64,000 nt of DNA from Nitrospira sp. ST-bin5. GTDB lineage: Bacteria; Nitrospirota; Nitrospiria; Nitrospirales; Nitrospiraceae. Both the position numbers and the translations under genes were made by a program. The stretch spans positions 390,741 to 454,740 of the forward strand of contig MSXN01000007.1 of NCBI GenBank assembly GCA_002083555.1. The letters run 5' to 3'. Positions 26,349 to 35,400 of the stretch are shown here, in pieces (positions within the stretch are counted from its first letter, which is position 1; every line of letters begins with the position of its first letter). The notes beneath the pieces are model-generated. The model was not told where the DNA came from. It was given only the letters and a program-made list of their open reading frames with translations, and ran no database searches.

Positions 26349-28355
26349 TCAGTGCGCGGCGTGCTCCAATTCATCCAGCTGTTTCAGCCGTTCGTCGATC
26401 TGCCGGTCGATCAGCGTTTGCGTTTCTTTCGACAGCATCCATCCCAGCGGGACGTCCGCATGTTTGTAATCCCCCAACGCGAATCGTATCGTCTTGAATT
26501 CCCTGGTCACCGCGTGCTCCGACACGTAGCCGCGCGCGCTGCGGGTATTGAAGAGGGTCTGCCAGGGAGCCAGTGTTTCCGTGAGAAAACGGCCGCCGCT
26601 CGATGGAGGAGGGTTCCCCTTTGCCGATTCGTTGTTAGGATTCTTGGGGTCGTTGCTGAGGATGAGGATCACCGGTTCGATGGGTGGTGTGCTGCAACGG
26701 GCCGCTTCCGGTTGAGGCTGCCGGATACAGTAACGGTCTCGCGCGGCGACCAATGCGCGCGCGATTTCACCGGCGGTGAGGGTGCCGGAGTTTTCGAAGT
26801 ACCCTCCGTCGACGACCTGCCTCACCCCTGTTGTTCCTTGAACTGTGCCCGGCGGGCTGACATAGGTGAATCGGGCGCTGGCATGGATGGCGGCGCTGGT
26901 CGGGATGGGGACAGACGAAAAGGCGACGAGATCGCCGGCGCGGGCAAAGCGGACTGGATCGAGTGCGATGTTGCTGGCAATGCTGCGGTCGCCGGAGTCG
27001 ACCCAGGTGGCGTTCAAAAAGAGTGATGGAACCGTATAGCGGGCCTGTGCCCCTTCCCAGAGCCGTCGGAAGCTTTCATGGAATCGATCGGTCCCGGTGG
27101 TCTCAGTCCAGGCCTGTTCCCAAGACCGTTCAAGGTAGGAGGCGCGGTCAGGGAAGGCCCAGGCTCCGGAGAGCGGGGACAGCCGTTGAACCAGATCGGG
27201 AAAGAACAAGCCTGCCAGTGTCGGCGCGAGAAAGTCGTGTCCGAGCATCTGCCTGATCAGGGGCAGAAGCGGCGCGCGTGGTGTGTGAGGGGCCTCCGTA
27301 CACTCGTAGCCATTAGACTGAATACGGTCGGCAATCAGGGCGGAGAATACGCCCCCTCCCAGGCTTCCCCCCGAAACTCCGCTGATGGCCAAGAGATGGC
27401 AGGCGAAGCCGGGATGGGCATCCTCCAGTTTGCCCAGTACGGAAGCGGTCCAATAGCCGGCGCGAATTCCACCACCTTCCGCGGACGCAATATAGACCGG
27501 GTAGACGCCGGTTGAGGCGTTCCATTGTCTCTGTCTGGCATCCAGCCAGGCGTCGAGATGATCGTCGATCGATTGCCGAATCCAGGGGGCTGATTCTGCG
27601 GCGGCTTGTCGGATGGCGTGGTTGTCGTTCCACAGGCCGAACAGGCCGGAGAGTGCGATCATGGCCAGAAAGAGCGACGGCAGCCGGTAGCGGTATGTGG
27701 GATGGATCAGGACCAGGCATCCGAACGCGATCCAGGCGGCGGCGGCATACACGAGGATTGCCGCCGATCCGACGCGCGCGGGAGCCTCGATGGGGAAGAG
27801 AACGAAACCCCAGAAGATCATGAAGGAGAGGCCGAGCAGTGCCAGCAGGCTTCTGAACGTGGCCGTCGAGAGTGCGGGCTCAGACACGACAATGGTCTTT
27901 TCAGTCAGCAACCGCCGCCGGCGTAGGATGACACTTGCCAAAAAGGCCGCGGCCAGCGCCAGGTAGAAGAGTCCATAGCCGGGGTTTCCGATTCGGAAGA
28001 ACGCGATGGACAGGGAGGCAATGGGGGCGGTCCCAAGTCCACGAGGCACGTAGCGGCGCCATCGTTCAAAGCATTGGTGCTCGCGGTCATGTTCGGGTTC
28101 CGGGGTGTTCCAGTATTTCACAGACAGCAGGGCGCGCGGGAAATACCAGCCGCTCACCGCGAAGATCAGCAGGAACATGGCGAGCGAGACATGTTGCGGA
28201 GAAAGTGCGCCGTGCTCAATCGCGACGGCGTCCAGGACATCCAGCGTTTGAGGCGCTTGGAAGGTCACGCTGGTCCCGAGGATCACCAGTGCTGCGAACC
28301 ATGCAGGGTGCAGGACGGCGAGGATTCGTTGCACCGTTTTCCACGACCATGTCAC
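26349..28355 (-). CDS. membrane-anchored patatin-like phospholipase
   Basis: A 668-residue protein. The N-terminal ~240 residues contain several hydrophobic segments (about 15-35, 55-75, 110-150, 165-190, 200-240). The C-terminal part is a patatin lipase: oxyanion motif AEGGGIRAGYW, nucleophile elbow SGVSGGSLGGG, and the Asp of the dyad in VVDGGYFENSG. These would hydrolyse acyl esters of lipids. The catalytic domain appears to follow the membrane part. It is the last of a three-gene operon, 19 bases after a second patatin gene, so the two may work on the same lipid in the envelope. The substrate is unknown. Confidence 0.8.
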   Translation of the reverse strand: MTWSWKTVQRILAVLHPAWFAALVILGTSVTFQAPQTLDVLDAVAIEHGALSPQHVSLAMFLLIFAVSGWYFPRALLSVKYWNTPEPEHDREHQCFERWRRYVPRGLGTAPIASLSIAFFRIGNPGYGLFYLALAAAFLASVILRRRRLLTEKTIVVSEPALSTATFRSLLALLGLSFMIFWGFVLFPIEAPARVGSAAILVYAAAAWIAFGCLVLIHPTYRYRLPSLFLAMIALSGLFGLWNDNHAIRQAAAESAPWIRQSIDDHLDAWLDARQRQWNASTGVYPVYIASAEGGGIRAGYWTASVLGKLEDAHPGFACHLLAISGVSGGSLGGGVFSALIADRIQSNGYECTEAPHTPRAPLLPLIRQMLGHDFLAPTLAGLFFPDLVQRLSPLSGAWAFPDRASYLERSWEQAWTETTGTDRFHESFRRLWEGAQARYTVPSLFLNATWVDSGDRSIASNIALDPVRFARAGDLVAFSSVPIPTSAAIHASARFTYVSPPGTVQGTTGVRQVVDGGYFENSGTLTAGEIARALVAARDRYCIRQPQPEAARCSTPPIEPVILILSNDPKNPNNESAKGNPPPSSGGRFLTETLAPWQTLFNTRSARGYVSEHAVTREFKTIRFALGDYKHADVPLGWMLSKETQTLIDRQIDERLKQLDELEHAAH

Positions 28356-28374
28356 GGCAGACCCTCCGGCTGAC

Positions 28375-29814
28375 TCATTGGATTGTGGCGGATTGTTCGA
28401 GGAATTTCACAATCCGGCCCTGCTGTTTCAGCACGACCTTCTTGGCTGCCGCAAAGAGCAGCGGCGCGTGGCAGTCCTCGTCGATCTTAAACAAGGTTGG
28501 AATCTGCCGGATCACCCGCTTCACATCCTCCGGGGTGAGCCCCGAAGGGCATCCGGCGGGGATCGGATCGTCTTGAGCCCACTCGGCGTCGGTATGCCGG
28601 AGGATGATGAGTTTGAGCTGATTGTAGTCGGGGAGCAGGACGCCTTCGGTTCGGAGGCTGTGCCAGAGCATTGCCTGATAGGCGTTGGCCCGTTCTTCCA
28701 TGATGCCGACAATCCGGGAAGGATCGTCGATAAATACTTCAAACCCTTTCTCGCTCCTCCCGAGATCGGCCGCCCCCTCATCGAAGGGATAGGAGGTGTC
28801 GATGACGAGGATCAGCCCGCGTCGTGTTTGCGGGTGAGCCGGATTCAACTTGTTCAGAAAAAGGGTGGTCAGTGATTCCGTGCCGAGATTATCGAAGAGG
28901 CCGCCGTCGCCGACGTGGGTATACGATGAGGATCCCGCTGTCTGATAGGTCACCGGTCCGACCACCGGTGGAAATGAGGCGGAGGTGGCTACGGCGAGCG
29001 ACACCGGCAGCGTGCGGTGATCACCGCCGAGGTCTTCCACTGTTAACGGGAGGAACTGGTTCTTGGCCCGATCCACGCTGCGGTCGAAGCTGGCCTTGCC
29101 TTCCGGGGTGAACTGGAGGCCTTTGGCGATCAGCTTGGCGCGCAACTCCGCGGTGAAATCGTAGGCAAAGTCCGCCGGGGCCAACGTCGTCAGCACGAGC
29201 CGGCGGCCTGAGTTGTACATGGTGCCGTTCAGCATGATCTGCGGGGCATCCCCCCGGCGGGTCCGCTCATATAATCCGGAAAAGGTGATCTCGTCGAAAA
29301 AGTTGGCATCCCAGACATCGGCGAACGAATGCGCGAACTTGGTGGGGTTGGCCACCCGGAAGTTCAGCACCTGGCGCCCCAGTGCTCGGATCTGAAAGTT
29401 CTTCTGCATGTCCTCTTTGAAGCGGGCGAAAAACTGCTGATACGCGGGAGACAGTTGTTGGCCGGCAAACACCGGTTCCGTCTGTGCCGGTTTCTTCACG
29501 GCGTAGTAGGCTGTCGCCAGACTCCCGCCCGAGACGCTGGACATATGGGTGACCGCTTCCAGGACGCTGCGTTCCTGTCCGGCCTCAATGAAGCGGACAT
29601 TCGCAAGGGATTCCAGCGTAGCGGCGGCGAACGTTGCGGCGCGGCTCCCGCCGCCCGATACGGCGAGGCCGACCAGTGTGTCTCGATCGGGCAACGGGGC
29701 AAAGACCGGCTGGTGCTGGTCGGTATGAGCGGGGAGCTGGTGAATCTTGGCAAAACACCCGCTGAGAGCGAGAAGGCATCCCAGGCTCAGGCTGAGTGAG
29801 AGTGTGCGTGTCAT
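28375..29814 (-). CDS. patatin-like phospholipase lipoprotein
   Basis: A 479-residue lipoprotein. The N-terminus is a lipoprotein signal (LGCLLALSGC, with Cys at about 20). The patatin core has the oxyanion loop AVSGGGSRAAT, the nucleophile motif SSVSGGSLA (Ser in the elbow) and the dyad Asp in HVGDGGLFDNLG. It would be anchored to a membrane facing the periplasm. Patatin lipoproteins can remodel or degrade envelope phospholipids, but nothing in the sequence names the substrate. It lies between an unknown lipoprotein gene and a membrane-bound patatin, with gaps of 41 and 19 bases, and the three are best read as one transcript. Confidence 0.85.
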   Translation of the reverse strand: MTRTLSLSLSLGCLLALSGCFAKIHQLPAHTDQHQPVFAPLPDRDTLVGLAVSGGGSRAATFAAATLESLANVRFIEAGQERSVLEAVTHMSSVSGGSLATAYYAVKKPAQTEPVFAGQQLSPAYQQFFARFKEDMQKNFQIRALGRQVLNFRVANPTKFAHSFADVWDANFFDEITFSGLYERTRRGDAPQIMLNGTMYNSGRRLVLTTLAPADFAYDFTAELRAKLIAKGLQFTPEGKASFDRSVDRAKNQFLPLTVEDLGGDHRTLPVSLAVATSASFPPVVGPVTYQTAGSSSYTHVGDGGLFDNLGTESLTTLFLNKLNPAHPQTRRGLILVIDTSYPFDEGAADLGRSEKGFEVFIDDPSRIVGIMEERANAYQAMLWHSLRTEGVLLPDYNQLKLIILRHTDAEWAQDDPIPAGCPSGLTPEDVKRVIRQIPTLFKIDEDCHAPLLFAAAKKVVLKQQGRIVKFLEQSATIQ

Positions 29815-29855
29815 TGCGTCCTCGTCAGTTCGTCATATGCGCTGATGTCGAGCGA

Positions 29856-30917
29856 TTAGGGATGCTGTATGACTTGAAAATAGCAGAAGCCTTCGTGCTC
29901 GACGAGTTTCTTTGCAAAAACTCCCGCGGCCGTTTCCAGTGTGGCGGCGACGGTTTCATTGTTTGTGCCGAACAGACTCCCGCCACGCACGGCTTTCCCT
30001 GTCAGAGAGGTGACGACAGCTTCAGTCCTGAGCGCCTGCCGCGTCACGGTGGCCAGAGCTTCAAGCGAAATGGGCGGGTGAGACAAATCGAAAGCCGGAT
30101 AGGGGGAGGCCGTCGTCGGCAGACGGAGGGCCGTTGCCTGTTGCACGGCGGGAACACGGAAGGCGGCGTCGAAGAAGGCTTCCAGAAACAGGCGGGTGAG
30201 GTCGGCGCTGACCCGCTGAGAGTTGATGGGAGTCGTTGTCGGTTCAACGGCATGGGTCGCGTCAACCTGCGCGGTGGCGGAGAGGCCGGGAAACCGAACG
30301 GTGTTTCCCCCGCGGTCCACAAACCCTCGCGAGGTGACTTGGACGATCCCGCGCACCGTTCCTGCGCCGGCGTCGGGGGTAATGGCATATCGCACGTCGC
30401 CGAAGTAGGCCCGGTTGTAGGCGAGGAGGAGTTGAGCAAAGAGCGAGGGGTCTCGCGCCAACGCGTCTTCATCAAAATCGAGATGGGCCTGCCAGTGGCG
30501 GATTGCGTCGGTGAGCAGGCGGAGTTTGTCCAGATCCAATTTACGACGAGAAGGGTCAGCGAAATCGCCTGCCATATCGGAAAGGACACGTAAGGATGCC
30601 GCGTTGCTTCCGGTTCGATCGAGAATCCGTTCAACCAACGCCTGCACAGGCGTCCGGAGTCTGCTACCGATGATGACGGGCGACATGGCCGTTCGTGTTG
30701 CAGGGGGCTCTGCTGCAACATTGAGCGGCAGGCTGCTGCCATCGTGGGCCTGTTGAGTACAGGCCTTGAATCGTTCCACCTTCACGGAGTCGCCGGCGAG
30801 CTTTTCTTCAAACGAGGACCGATGCACATCGAGATTCTCCCGCAGATCAATGAGCGACGATGTACAGCTGGTCAGAAGCGGAAGGGTTAGAAGTGTGACG
30901 AAACCAAGCCGACGCAT
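29856..30917 (-). CDS. lipoprotein of unknown function
   Basis: A 353-residue lipoprotein with signal MRRLGFVTLLTLPLLTSC (lipobox LTSC). The rest has no recognised domain: a long helical section (SLIDLRENLDVHRSSFEEKL), then a mixed region with a conserved-looking FGDVRYAITPDAG and GTVRGIVQVTSRG. The ATG at 30917 has GGAG six bases upstream; the frame continues 24 residues 5' but without a better signal. It is the first gene of the three-gene patatin operon, so it may be a partner or a chaperone for the lipases, which is inference. It could also be a surface or periplasmic structural protein. Confidence 0.55.
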   Translation of the reverse strand: MRRLGFVTLLTLPLLTSCTSSLIDLRENLDVHRSSFEEKLAGDSVKVERFKACTQQAHDGSSLPLNVAAEPPATRTAMSPVIIGSRLRTPVQALVERILDRTGSNAASLRVLSDMAGDFADPSRRKLDLDKLRLLTDAIRHWQAHLDFDEDALARDPSLFAQLLLAYNRAYFGDVRYAITPDAGAGTVRGIVQVTSRGFVDRGGNTVRFPGLSATAQVDATHAVEPTTTPINSQRVSADLTRLFLEAFFDAAFRVPAVQQATALRLPTTASPYPAFDLSHPPISLEALATVTRQALRTEAVVTSLTGKAVRGGSLFGTNNETVAATLETAAGVFAKKLVEHEGFCYFQVIQHP

Positions 30918-31116
30918 GAGGGTCTCCAATCGCAGAGTGTAAGTATGGGGCACGGTCACAGATGAGACGAAGAGGTCCGCAAGGGCCATTCCTTGATGTG
31001 TCCCGGTGCAAAGACCGGAAAGTCAGGTTTGCGTCGGTACGGTTCCGTGCAGATCGACCAGGGCCCTCACCAATGGGTCGGGAGTAATACAGCCCTGTAT
31101 GGGTTTCGATATCGGA

Positions 31117-31683
31117 TCAGTGCTTTTTATCTCTCTGCATGATCTTGTCCGTCCAGGCTAGGAGGATGGCGGAGCCGAGGAAGGTGATGTGGATGAAGAT
31201 CTTCCACTTGATGTCGTCGTAGTTTTCATTGTGAATATTAACGAAGGATTTCAGAAGATGAATGCTGGAGATCCCGATCAACGAGGCCGCCAGCTTGATT
31301 TTGATCGTCCCGGGGTCGATGTGGGTCAGCCAGTCCGGGCGATCCGGATGCCCTTCCAGATCCAGCTTGCTGACGAATGTGGCGTAGCCGCCGATGATGA
31401 CCATGGTCAACAGATTGGCGACCATGGTGACGTCGATCAATCCCAGCACGCCCAACATGAAGATGGTTTCTTCCTGCTGATTGATGTGCCGGACCATTTC
31501 CCACAGTTCCACCAGAAATTTATACGCGTAGAGCAGTTCCGCGATAATGAGCCCTCCGTAGAGGGGGGCTTGGATCCAGCGGCTGGCGAAGACGACGATT
31601 TCAAAGACATGTTCAATGTGGGCCACGGCGGTTCGGTTCGCTGCTTTCGGCTGGTGGGACGGGGACGAATGCTCGCTGGACAT
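31117..31683 (-). CDS. UPF0114 (YqhA-like) membrane protein
   Basis: A 188-residue integral membrane protein. Helices lie near residues 33-55, 78-102, 130-150 and 160-180. The UPF0114 signature is clear: SRWIQAPLYGGLIIAELLY, then LGLIDVTMVANLLTMVIIGG. The family is widespread and its function is not settled. AGGAGG stands four bases before the ATG at 31683; a TTG three bases earlier also lies in frame but is too close to that site. It stands alone, with 199 bases to the lipoprotein gene downstream on the same strand and 119 bases to the receiver-like gene upstream. The C-terminus is charged (DKIMQRDKKH) and cytoplasmic. Confidence 0.85.
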   Translation of the reverse strand: MSSEHSSPSHQPKAANRTAVAHIEHVFEIVVFASRWIQAPLYGGLIIAELLYAYKFLVELWEMVRHINQQEETIFMLGVLGLIDVTMVANLLTMVIIGGYATFVSKLDLEGHPDRPDWLTHIDPGTIKIKLAASLIGISSIHLLKSFVNIHNENYDDIKWKIFIHITFLGSAILLAWTDKIMQRDKKH

Positions 31684-31802
31684 CAAGCCTCCTCAATTAT
31701 TCAAGCGCCCGCTGGGGGCCACGTGTGCGGGTATCCTAAAGTGCGTCGTACGACCTGTCAATTCAGACGAGGAAAGTTCAGCGTCGTCCGGAAGAGTGTT
31801 CC

Positions 31803-32465
31803 CTAGGCAGCTCGGGCGGCGATGGCTTGTGTTGCGGGTGTCGAGGGAGAAGGTGACACGGGCGCTGCCGGAGAGTGAGTCTTGAGCAGCGTCGCGGCGC
31901 GTCTCCCGGCCAGGCGAATTTGCTCGGCTCCCATGCGCGCCGGGTTATCGGTCGGGAGCTGAGCGAGCAAGAGATCGGCGAATCCGTTGATAGATGTCAG
32001 GAGATTGTTCAGATCGTGGATTAACCGGGGCGGAGCGGCGGCGATGTCGGGGCGCGGTTCATCCGATTTAAGAAGCCCGGTGCGTCCATTCACACGGGCC
32101 AGGGCCCGTTCAATGGTGCGCGCGTGATCGGCGTCGGTCGACGGGAGCAGGCAGAGCACCTCGTGAACGCCTTGCCGAAGCATGAGAAGCTGAAGGGATT
32201 GGTCCATCTTCATGACCAGCCCGATGATTGCCGTGGCGGGCGAGGCAGTATGGATCGTGCGCAATTCGGTCTGTGCCGTTGCTTCGTCGACAAGGATCAG
32301 ATCGACTCGGTGCGACTGGAGATAGACCAGCGCATCGGGAACGGTGGTCACGGATGCCACGTTCAGAGGTTCAGCCAAGTGTGTGTGCATCCATGCGTCG
32401 AGGGTCCCGGCAAGGGGCATTCCCGCCCCGATGAATACAACAGAGGTTGGTGGGTGGAGTATCAC
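31803..32465 (-). CDS. receiver-like domain joined to a histidine-kinase H-box, no ATPase domain
   Basis: A 220-residue protein. Residues 8-115 have the alternating hydrophobic pattern of a receiver domain with an Asp at the usual position (VDLILVDEA), but the acidic pocket is weak (VVFIGAG), so phosphorylation may be lost. Near 145-175 a phosphoacceptor-like helix follows, RLIHDLNNLLTSINGFADLL, resembling NtrB-type H-boxes. No HATPase domain follows; the tail is Ala/Pro/Ser-rich. The GTG at 32465 overlaps the stop of the hybrid kinase by four bases, so it is coupled to it. The frame is open to 32498. It might accept phosphate from the hybrid kinase, but it could also be a degenerate remnant. 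Confidence 0.65.
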   Translation of the reverse strand: MILHPPTSVVFIGAGMPLAGTLDAWMHTHLAEPLNVASVTTVPDALVYLQSHRVDLILVDEATAQTELRTIHTASPATAIIGLVMKMDQSLQLLMLRQGVHEVLCLLPSTDADHARTIERALARVNGRTGLLKSDEPRPDIAAAPPRLIHDLNNLLTSINGFADLLLAQLPTDNPARMGAEQIRLAGRRAATLLKTHSPAAPVSPSPSTPATQAIAARAA

Positions 32466-35400
32466 GCCGCCGCTCGGTTGTCGGATGGGGACAGCCACTG
32501 AGTCAGTACTCGGTGGAGATCCTGACTCTTGACCGGTTTGCTGACAAAGTCATCCATGCCTGAGGACAGACAGTGCTCGCGATCGCCTTCCATGGCATTG
32601 GCCGTCATGGCAATGATGGGGAGATGGGTGCCCGGCTGCTCATGGGCGCGGATCATTCTCGTCGTTTCAAACCCGTCCAATTCAGGCATCTGACAATCCA
32701 TGAACACCAGGGTGTAGGCATGCCGGCTCAGGGCGGCGAGTCCCTCGTTTCCGTTGCCCGCGACATCGACTCGATAGCCAAGCTTTTCCAGCATCTTTAC
32801 CGCGACCTTCTGATTGACGAGGTTGTCGTCCACCACCAGCAGCCTGACGTGGGCGTGCATTTCGGCTACCTGGTGGCGTGTAATGAGAGGTGGCGCCGGG
32901 GCTGCGGCCGGGGTATCGGCGTGAGTAGCCTGTGCTTGTCCCATCACGAGACGCAGACAATCGTAGAGGTGCTTTTTTCGTACCGGCTTCGTGAGATAGG
33001 CGGAAAACCCAGAGGCATGGGCCACCTTGGCGTCGCCTCGCCGGCCCAACGATGTGAGCAGTACGAGTCGCGTGTGGTCGAGATTCGCATCGTCTCTGAT
33101 GGCGCGTCCGAGCGCCAGGCCGTCCATCCCGGGCATGTGCATATCGAGAATGGCCAGGTCGAACGGTTTTCCCTCCGTCGCGGCTCGGCGGATCAGCGCC
33201 AGGGCCGAGGGGCCGTCCTCTGCGCTGTCATACTTCATCTTCCAGTCGCAGGCGTGGTACTGGAGCAGACTGCGATTCGTCGCGTTATCGTCGACCAGGC
33301 AAATACGCAATCCGCTCAGGTTGTCGATGAGCGCGGGTGCTGGGAGTCCGGTGGACTCGGTCTGGGTGAGCAGACGGATTGTGAACCACACGCAGGTGCC
33401 TGATCCCGGAAAGGACTGAATCCCGATCTGGCCGCCCATGAGTTCCGTCAGGCGCTTGCAGATGGCCAGGCCCAGCCCGGTCCCGCCGTATTTGCGGGCG
33501 GTCGAGCTGTCGGCCTGGGTGAAGGATTGAAAGAGTTTCGCCTTGGCTTCCTCGGTCAGGCCCACTCCGGTATCGACGATTTCGAACCGCAAGAGAACGG
33601 ACGCCGCACTTTCCTCGGCTTTGAGGACTTGGACCAGCACCTCCCCGCTTTCGGTGAATTTGATGGCATTGCCGATCAGGTTGGTCAGGATCTGGCGAAT
33701 GCGACCCGGATCCCCGATCACGGCATTGGGGGCCTGCGCATCGATCAAGCCCACCAATTCAAGATGCTTCGCCTGCGCGGTCGGAGCGAGCAGGTCCAGC
33801 GTATCCTCAATGGTCATGCGCAAATCGAACGGCAGGGTTTCAATCGTGAGTTTCCCGGCTTCGATTTTTGAAAAGTCCAGAATGTCATTGATGATCCGCA
33901 TGAGCGATTCGCCGGAATGTTTGAGCGTATGGACAAACTCCCGTTGTTCCGGCGTGAGGGCCGTGTCGATCAGCAGGTCCGTCATGCCGAGGACGCCGTT
34001 CATCGGCGTCCTGATTTCGTGGCTCATGGTGGCGAGGAACTCGGATTTCGCACGAATGCCGGCTTCGGCGGCGTTCTTGGCATTGATCAGGTCGAGTTCC
34101 ATCTGTTTGCGATAGGAGATGTCCCGGCAGGTAGAGAGAATGCTCTGGCGCCCGGTGCCAGGCTCTTCCAGCAGGGACAGTGCCAGGTCGACGTGGAAGG
34201 CGTCGCCGGACTTTCGTTTCCCCACCACCTCGCCTTGCCATTGTCCTGCCGAGTGCAGCATCGGGAGATGCATCTGCTCGATCATCGCAGCCCATTCTTC
34301 CGGATAGAGTTGGGTCCAGCGCTTGCCGAGCAGGTCGTCGACCGCATAACCGAAGATCGTCGCGTACGCCGGGTTCATGTAGGTAAATTCGCCGGCCTCG
34401 TCGAGCAGAGCCATGCCGTCTTGTGCATGGTTGACAGCCTGTTGCAGCCGGAATCGGGTCGATTCCATCTGCTTGCGCTTCGTGATGTCGGCGATCGAGG
34501 CCACGATGCGCACCCCTTGAGGGGTATGGATCGGGGCCAGGCCGATTTCCAGGAAGAACTCGGTTCCGTCTTTGCGCAGTCCGGAAAGGTCCTTTCCTGC
34601 CCCCATGGCACGCGCCGTGGGAGACCGGAAGAACGTGCGCACATGAGTTGGGTGCGCGGCCCTGAATCGTTCGGGCAAAAGGACTTCAACGGGCTGTCCG
34701 AGCAGTTCGACGGGTTCATAGCCGAACATCCGTCCGACGTGCTGGTTGACCATCGTGATGTGGCCGGCGTCATCGACCAGGATAATGCCGGTGGGCATGG
34801 CTTCCATCACGGTCTGAAACTGCGCGTCGGCGGTGTTACGATCGGTGAGATCCAGGGCCATCGCGATATAGCCCGTGATCGTACCGGAGGAGTCACGGAG
34901 CGCGGTCACCGACAACATGACGGGGATGCGATGGCCGTCCTTTCTGATGTATGTCCATTCGTGTTGATTGGGAAGATCCCGGCGGGCTTTTTCGACGAAG
35001 ACCTCGAATCCTGGCGCAATCGTGATTCCGAGTTCCGTCCCGAATTCGGCGGCCCGAGCTACTACTTCAGCGTGCTCATGGAAGAGCGCGGGGGTCTGCT
35101 TCCCGATCATTTCTTCGGCCGAATACCCGAGCAGCCGTTCGGCCGCGGGATTGAACCGCGTGATGAGCCCGGACGGGTCCGTTGCGATAATCGCATAGCC
35201 GGCATGGCTGATCAGCGGCTCCTGAATGGCCAATGCCCGGTGCAGACAATCCTCAGTCCGCTTACGATCGGTGATATCAGTATGCGTGCCGACGACACGG
35301 AGTGGGGAACCGTCCGGCGCTCGGGAGATGACTTTGCCCCGGTCGAGGATCCACTTGTACGAACCGTCTTTGCACCGCAACCGGTGTTCGTTCGCGTAGG

